Below, piece after piece: positions 1 to 4,600 of a stretch of DNA of 6,033 bases (its first letter is position 1; every line of letters begins with the position of its first letter). The position numbers and the translations under genes were made by a program. The notes below the pieces were generated by a model. The model ran no database searches. It was not told the origin of the DNA and saw nothing but the letters and a program-made list of their open reading frames with translations. The stretch is from Abditibacteriota bacterium. GTDB lineage: Bacteria; Armatimonadota; UBA5829. The stretch lies in assembly GCA_017958015.1 (NCBI GenBank), contig JAGDDM010000182.1:1-6033 (forward strand). The letters are read 5' to 3'.

Positions 1-234
1 CAGCTCCAGCGTTGTAAGGTTCTTAAGGTCCTTAATCCAACTCGGAACCAAAGAGATATTGTTGTTATTGGCAAAGAGATATTCCAGCGCCGGCAGCTGT
101 GCTATGCAGTCGGGAAGACTGCTCAGACCGCAGTCCGACAAATCGAGAAGATAAATAAGCCCGTCGTCGTCGGTGTCGTAATTCGGCGCGTGTCCCAAAG
201 CGGTCGTAAGCTGTTCCAAAACCTGATCCTGCGT
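1..234 (-). repeat. Second cap-plus-LRR block, internal duplicate
   Basis: Residues 438-476 align with the N-terminal cap (residues 25-62; bases 1360-1473) with one gap. Shared positions include xxQxxxxxLT, AP.Y, DG, and GL.SLP leading into the first repeat. Two further repeats follow (477-499 and 500-515, cut by the window edge). The protein is therefore built from at least two cap+solenoid modules. Confidence 0.7.
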
Positions 235-1545
235 AAGGTACTGGTCGTCAATCTGCCAATTCGCTTCCTGATTGGACAAAATCTTTTTGAGCTCGTCGAG
301 AGTAAGATAATTGTGCTTGAAGTTCGGATTGGTGGGCAGAGTGAGGCCCGTGTCCCAGTCGTTGTTTTTCAGATTCGCGATACTGTTCGGAAGAGACGTA
401 AGACAGTTTTCCTCAGCGTTTAAGTAAATCAGGTTTGTAAGATTGCCGATGCTGTCGGGAAGAGCCAAAAGGCGGTTATTGTTGACGGAAAGGCGTTGGA
501 GACTTGTCATGTTGCCGATATTTGCCGGCAAATACTTCAGCCTGTTCCCGTTGACATTCAGCTTCTTAAGCCACGTTAAAGAGCATACCGCGTTGGGCAG
601 CGTGGTGAAAAGGTTATTATAGATGTAAAGAGTTTCGAGGTTTGTCAGGTTTACTATACTCGCCGGCAGAGACTCCAGTTTGTTACCGTCAAGAGACAGT
701 GATGTAATCTGTGTCAAATTGCCTATTGTATCCGGCAGCAAGGTAAGCTCGCAGTCGCTGATGTCAAGACTTGTCAGGTTTGTAAGATTGCCGATAGTAT
801 TCGGCACAGTGGTAAATTTGTTGGCGCGGATATCGAGACTTGTCAGGTTCGTAAGATTACCGATTGTATCCGGCAGCGAGGTAAGCATGTTGTTGCTGAC
901 ATCGAGATATATCAGGTTCGTAAGATTGCCGATACCGGTTGGCAGAGACTCAAGTTGATTCCCCCAAACCATCAACCTTTTCAAACCGGTCATGCCGCAA
1001 ACACACGCGGGAAACTCGCCGAAACGATTGTTTCGAAGATTCAATGTTTCCAACCCCGTAAGATTGCTTATGCTGCTCGGCAGGGATTCGAGCCGGTTGT
1101 CCTCCAAAACGATAGATGTCAGGTTCGTGAGGTTGCCGATACTCGCAGGCAAAGTTTCAAGCTTGTTGCCCCAAACCTCCAGCGTTTCCAAACCTGTCAA
1201 ATTGCCTATGATGTCCGGCAGGGATGTGAGTCTGTTTTTGGATAATTCGACCTCTTTCAGCCTCGTAAGATTGCCGATACTCGCCGGCAAGGCCTCAATC
1301 TTGTTATTGTAGAGGTACAGCTTCTCCAAATACACCAAATTACCTATGCTCTCCGGCAGCGAAGTAAGCCCTTTCGATTCGGCTTTGAGCTCCGTAACAT
1401 GACCGTCCGTTACCGTGTATGTGGGAGCGGACGAGCACAGCGCCGTCAGGTCGTCGATGGCCTGCTGCTCCGACGCGGGAATATCCGACAGCGCCGACAG
1501 AGCAAACGCAGCGAAAACAAGCGCGAATACAAACAACTTTTTCAT
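1..1545 (-). CDS. Secreted leucine-rich-repeat protein, 3' end outside window
   Basis: Open for 515 codons from ATG at 1543-1545 to the window edge, so the C-terminus is missing. Residues 1-20 (MKKLFVFALVFAAFALSALS) form a Sec signal peptide with a likely ALS|D cleavage site. Residues 25-62 are a non-repeat N-terminal cap. Residues 63-384 are fourteen consecutive 23-residue repeats of the pattern LPxxIGNLTxLxxLxLxxNxLxx, the 23-residue class with an LPxxIGxLxxL core. Residues 385-437 break the pattern with an acidic/polar segment. Residues 438-515 start a second cap plus repeats. Such repeats fold as a curved solenoid and usually bind proteins or glycans; no enzyme motif is seen and the ligand is unknown. 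The start is supported by a purine-rich site just upstream and by the signal peptide. Codon choice is looser than in the divergent neighbour. The family call is firm; the role is not inferable. Confidence 0.93.
   Translation of the reverse strand, partial: MKKLFVFALVFAAFALSALSDIPASEQQAIDDLTALCSSAPTYTVTDGHVTELKAESKGLTSLPESIGNLVYLEKLYLYNNKIEALPASIGNLTRLKEVELSKNRLTSLPDIIGNLTGLETLEVWGNKLETLPASIGNLTNLTSIVLEDNRLESLPSSISNLTGLETLNLRNNRFGEFPACVCGMTGLKRLMVWGNQLESLPTGIGNLTNLIYLDVSNNMLTSLPDTIGNLTNLTSLDIRANKFTTVPNTIGNLTNLTSLDISDCELTLLPDTIGNLTQITSLSLDGNKLESLPASIVNLTNLETLYIYNNLFTTLPNAVCSLTWLKKLNVNGNRLKYLPANIGNMTSLQRLSVNNNRLLALPDSIGNLTNLIYLNAEENCLTSLPNSIANLKNNDWDTGLTLPTNPNFKHNYLTLDELKKILSNQEANWQIDDQYLTQDQVLEQLTTALGHAPNYDTDDDGLIYLLDLSDCGLSSLPDCIAQLPALEYLFANNNNISLVPSWIKDLKNLTTLEL
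394..1359 (-). repeat. Fourteen tandem 69-bp leucine-rich-repeat units
   Basis: Residues 63-384 divide into exactly fourteen 23-residue units with no insertion or deletion, so the DNA is an imperfect 69-bp tandem repeat. The most conserved part is IGNLTNL. Units 6 (178-200) and 12 (316-338) differ from the rest in carrying a VC pair in place of IG and in having a Lys after the TxL. Confidence 0.92.
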
Positions 1546-1551
1546 TATGTG

Positions 1552-1560
1552 TCTCCTTTT
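1552..1560 (-). promoter_or_regulatory. Ribosome binding site of the LRR gene
   Basis: Read on the minus strand this is AAAAGGAGA, six bases before the ATG at 1545. It is a strong Shine-Dalgarno match and fixes the start. Confidence 0.85.
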
Positions 1561-1568
1561 TGTATATT

Positions 1569-1580
1569 TTGTATATACAA
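1569..1580. promoter_or_regulatory. 12-bp perfect palindrome in the LRR gene leader
   Basis: TTGTATATACAA equals its own reverse complement and lies at or just after the predicted transcription start of the LRR gene. The adjoining bases repeat TTTTGTATAT directly (1558-1567 and 1567-1576). It could be an operator, but AT-rich palindromes also arise by chance. Confidence 0.4.
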
Positions 1581-1588
1581 TTACATAC

Positions 1589-1617
1589 AGTATAACAGAC
1601 ATTCCCGATTTGTTCAA
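1589..1617 (-). promoter_or_regulatory. Sigma70-type promoter of the LRR gene
   Basis: On the minus strand, TTGAAC (1612-1617) and TATACT (1589-1594) are separated by exactly 17 bases. Both are one mismatch from consensus. The predicted transcription start is near 1582, giving a leader of about 37 bases. The assignment is by sequence pattern only. Confidence 0.7.
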
Positions 1618-1624
1618 CATCGTA

Positions 1625-1654
1625 TTTACAACCCCCGCCCTTTTCCGGTACAAT
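1625..1654 (+). promoter_or_regulatory. Candidate promoter of the glycosidase-like gene
   Basis: TTTACA (1625-1630) and TACAAT (1649-1654) are spaced by 18 bases, with a predicted start near 1661. A perfect TATAAT also sits at 1655-1660, but no -35 match lies at a proper distance from it. Its -35 is seven bases from the -35 of the opposing promoter. Confidence 0.5.
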
Positions 1655-1662
1655 TATAATTG
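1651..1662. promoter_or_regulatory. 12-bp perfect palindrome over the rightward -10
   Basis: CAATTATAATTG equals its own reverse complement and covers the -10/start region of the rightward promoter. A protein bound here would block that promoter. No known operator is recognised. Confidence 0.35.
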
Positions 1663-1667
1663 AACAA

Positions 1668-1681
1668 ACGCCTTCGGGCGT
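1668..1681 (+). promoter_or_regulatory. Leader hairpin with UUCG tetraloop
   Basis: ACGCC and GGCGT pair perfectly around TTCG, giving a 5-bp stem closed by a C-G pair on an unusually stable UUCG loop. It sits within a few bases of the predicted mRNA 5' end and six bases before the AGGAG. A 5' stabilising stem is the simplest reading. TAATTTT follows, but the short stem and weak T run do not make a convincing terminator. Confidence 0.5.
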
Positions 1682-1687
1682 AATTTT

Positions 1688-1692
1688 AGGAG
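1688..1692 (+). promoter_or_regulatory. Ribosome binding site of the glycosidase-like gene
   Basis: AGGAG lies seven bases before the ATG at 1700, an ideal Shine-Dalgarno spacing that fixes the start. Confidence 0.85.
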
Positions 1693-1699
1693 TTACAGC

Positions 1700-4600
1700 A
1701 TGAAACGTTTTGCTCTCGCGGCGCTTATGGTGTGCGTGGCGTCCGTTCCGATTCTCTCGGCCAAGACAGCCAAGAAGTCGGCGCCCAAGAACACGAAAAC
1801 CACCGCCGCAAAGAAAGTGACAGCCAAGAAGCAGCCCGCCGCCAAGCCCGCGGCTCAGGCCCAGAGTGCCGCCTCCGCCAAGGTGGGCGACGCCTACGCG
1901 GTGAAGAGATCCGGCAACTCTTGGGCCATCGGCACCGACGCCGTGGAGGTGGAGTACACCCTCCGGGACGGCCGCTTCCTGGTAACCGGTTTCACCAACA
2001 AAAAGACAGCCCCCGCCAAGAAGTACGTCACCGCCGCGAATCCCGTGGACATGGGCGTGGAGGTGTTCAACACTTCCGGCGATGACTATTCCTGCGACGC
2101 CCTCAAGACCGTTAAGCTCGGCGAAGGCGCCGATTCCGCTGAGGTGAGCGTCGACTCCGTGGAAGTCAAAAAAGGCGACAAAATCGGCATGGTTGTGGAC
2201 TCCCAGGGCGAGTACTCCGGCGACCACGTTGAATGGGGAACCACCGTTACCTACACCGACGGCGACTCCTACAACTCCGCCGACGACGTTGATGCCGTCG
2301 GCCTTGAAGTGTGGGGATATTACGCCTATGACACCAACTCCGGCGGCCTTGTGCTCATGGAGGATCGGCTGACCACCACCACCAAACAGCGGGTGGCGTC
2401 CCCCACTCAGGCATCCGGTTACAGAGTGGGACCCTACGAACCCTTCGTCGGCTCAACCCAGTTCCACCCCTCCAACGGCGCCGCCGCCGTCCGTGTGTTC
2501 ACCGCTCCCAAAGACGGAACAATCAGCGTGCGCGGCAACGCCAAGCGCCTGGGCACCGGCGGAACCGACGTCAAGATAGCCAAACTGGTAAAGCGGGACA
2601 ACAGCAACAGCATCAAGCGGAACTACAAATATACCCTGGTCTCAGCTCAGCCCTCCAAAACCGCGGTGGGCGGCAGTTCCTGCGTGCGGCTTGACATAAC
2701 AATGAATCAGACCTCCCTGGAGGACCCGGCGGACACCTCGGTCTACCGCTACCATGTGACCGCTTTCCCCAAAACCGGCGTTCTGCGCCAGTGGGCGGAC
2801 ATCGACAACAAGACCAAGTCTCCCGTTTCGATTAACCCCGTTCTCCAGAACATCGCCATCAAGAACACCCAGGGCAAATACACCGCATCCTGGATGACAG
2901 GCGAAACCGTTGACCGCACCCAAGGTCTCATGTACCACGCCGACTTGGGCAAGGATATGGGAAAATCCATCTCCGCCACCGCCTCCGCCGGACTCATGCC
3001 CTGGATGGGCATTAAGAGCGGCGACGTTTCCGAAGACGGTATCTACACTGCCCCGGACTACATGGGCACCTGGAACATTCTCGCCAACAGAGGCGAAAAC
3101 GGAAACATTATCCTTTCTTCCTCCGCTCCCGACAGGAAAAACGACAAGCTTCAGCCCGGCACGTCTCTCCGCCTGCCCTACGTGGCTTTCGGCGTTTTCG
3201 CCGGCGGCTACGACGACATGATGAGAGACCTCTATACCTGGCAGTACACATATCTCTGGGACTACACCCACATCGAGTGGTTCGCCAAGACTCCCTTCAC
3301 CGTCGCTTGGTACGGTGACTCCGACAACTGTGCCATGAAGTTCTGCGGCCACCTGGGCCAGCTTGACATGGACACCACCGACGAAGTCCGCACCGCGGGT
3401 ATGGACGTCCTCTGGGAAGACGCGGGCTGGTCCGCCGTCTGCCATTGGTGGGACGCTTCCTTCGAGGGTCCCGACTTCGCCCTCACCCGCCGCTATCTGG
3501 AAAAGAACGGTATGAAGCTCCTGGTTTGGATGCAGGGCCACCAGACAAACGGCCTTACCTCCTCCAAGGTAGCTTCCTGGGGTAACATCCAGCGCAGAAC
3601 CGATGGTATGGGCTTCAGCCGCAACATAGACATCAAACTCCGCTATCAGACGGAGACATTCCTTGACCGCCACCCGAGAGCTTCCTTCCACACCTGCTCC
3701 GGCGGTTCCAACTACTCCCACCTCTTCGAGATTCAGCGCTATACCGACGTGAACTACGACGCCGACGGCCCCGCCGCCGACTACACCAACGCCTATTGGT
3801 CCTACGCCGAGCTGCCGGACAAGTGGTTCGACAACATGAATCCCTGGGGCTACCCCAGAGAGTATGAGGACAACATTCTTTGGAGAATGCTTACTCAGGT
3901 TCCCAAGTGGGGTCTGGACATCACCGATCACGAACTCAAAGAGATGGCTCTCATCGTGGATCTCTACAAGTACCTTCTGAAGGAAGGCGTGGCGGGCCGC
4001 TGGTCCTTCATGCCCCACCCGGTCGTTAAAGGCGACGAAAAGGACTACAACTACGGTCAGCGTATGAACTACGACGGCACCAAGGGCCTCATCGTTCTGA
4101 AAGACACCCCCAAGGCAAACGTCACCGTATATCCTCGGGGACTTGTGGGCAACAAGACCTATCTGGTTCAGTGCGAAAAGCAGAACTACACCCAAACAAG
4201 AGTGGGTAAAGACCTTATGATGAACGGCGTTGACGTCGCCGCCAACACTGTGGGCGAGATTATCTATCTCAACCTGCCGGGCAGACCCAGAGGCAAGTCC
4301 GACACCGTGGCTCCCTCCGCTCCCGACACCGTCTACGCCAAACGCGAGACGAACATCGGCTTCGCAGGCATGGGCATCTACTGGTCCGCCGCCAAGGACA
4401 ACAACTACATAAGCTACTACGAAGTCAAGCGCGGCGACACCGTTCTGGGCGTTGCCGGCACCGGTCACTACTACTTCGACCGCACCGAAGGTTGGAGCGA
4501 GACCGCCGACTACTACGTTCGCACCGTCGACGGCGACCGCAACGTCAGCGAGTGGAAGCTCGCCAAGCGCATAGCCGACGAACCCGACACATATACCGCT

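Larger units (their letters stand above)
1609..1668. repeat. 9-bp inverted repeat spanning both promoters
   Basis: TTTGTTCAA at 1609-1617 is the exact reverse complement of TTGAACAAA at 1660-1668, with 42 bases between them. The left arm contains the LRR gene's -35 hexamer. The right arm covers the rightward start region. Confidence 0.5.

Noticed and set aside
680..1312. Plus-strand frames with repeated RLVRFVRLPI-type sequence
   Set aside because: The repeats are the antisense image of the 69-bp LRR units, not a separate repeat protein.
394..1359. Regularly spaced repeats as a possible CRISPR array
   Set aside because: The 69-bp units are contiguous, imperfect and coding, with no unique spacers between identical repeats.
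1668..1690. Hairpin plus TAATTTT as a rho-independent terminator or attenuator
   Set aside because: The stem is only 5 bp, the T run is interrupted, no gene ends upstream, and no leader peptide or alternative pairing is visible.
1340..2227. 295-codon minus-strand frame crossing the intergenic gap
   Set aside because: It overlaps the promoter region, the start of the LRR gene in another frame and the antisense of the rightward gene. The composition is low complexity, and the LRR frame explains the left part far better.
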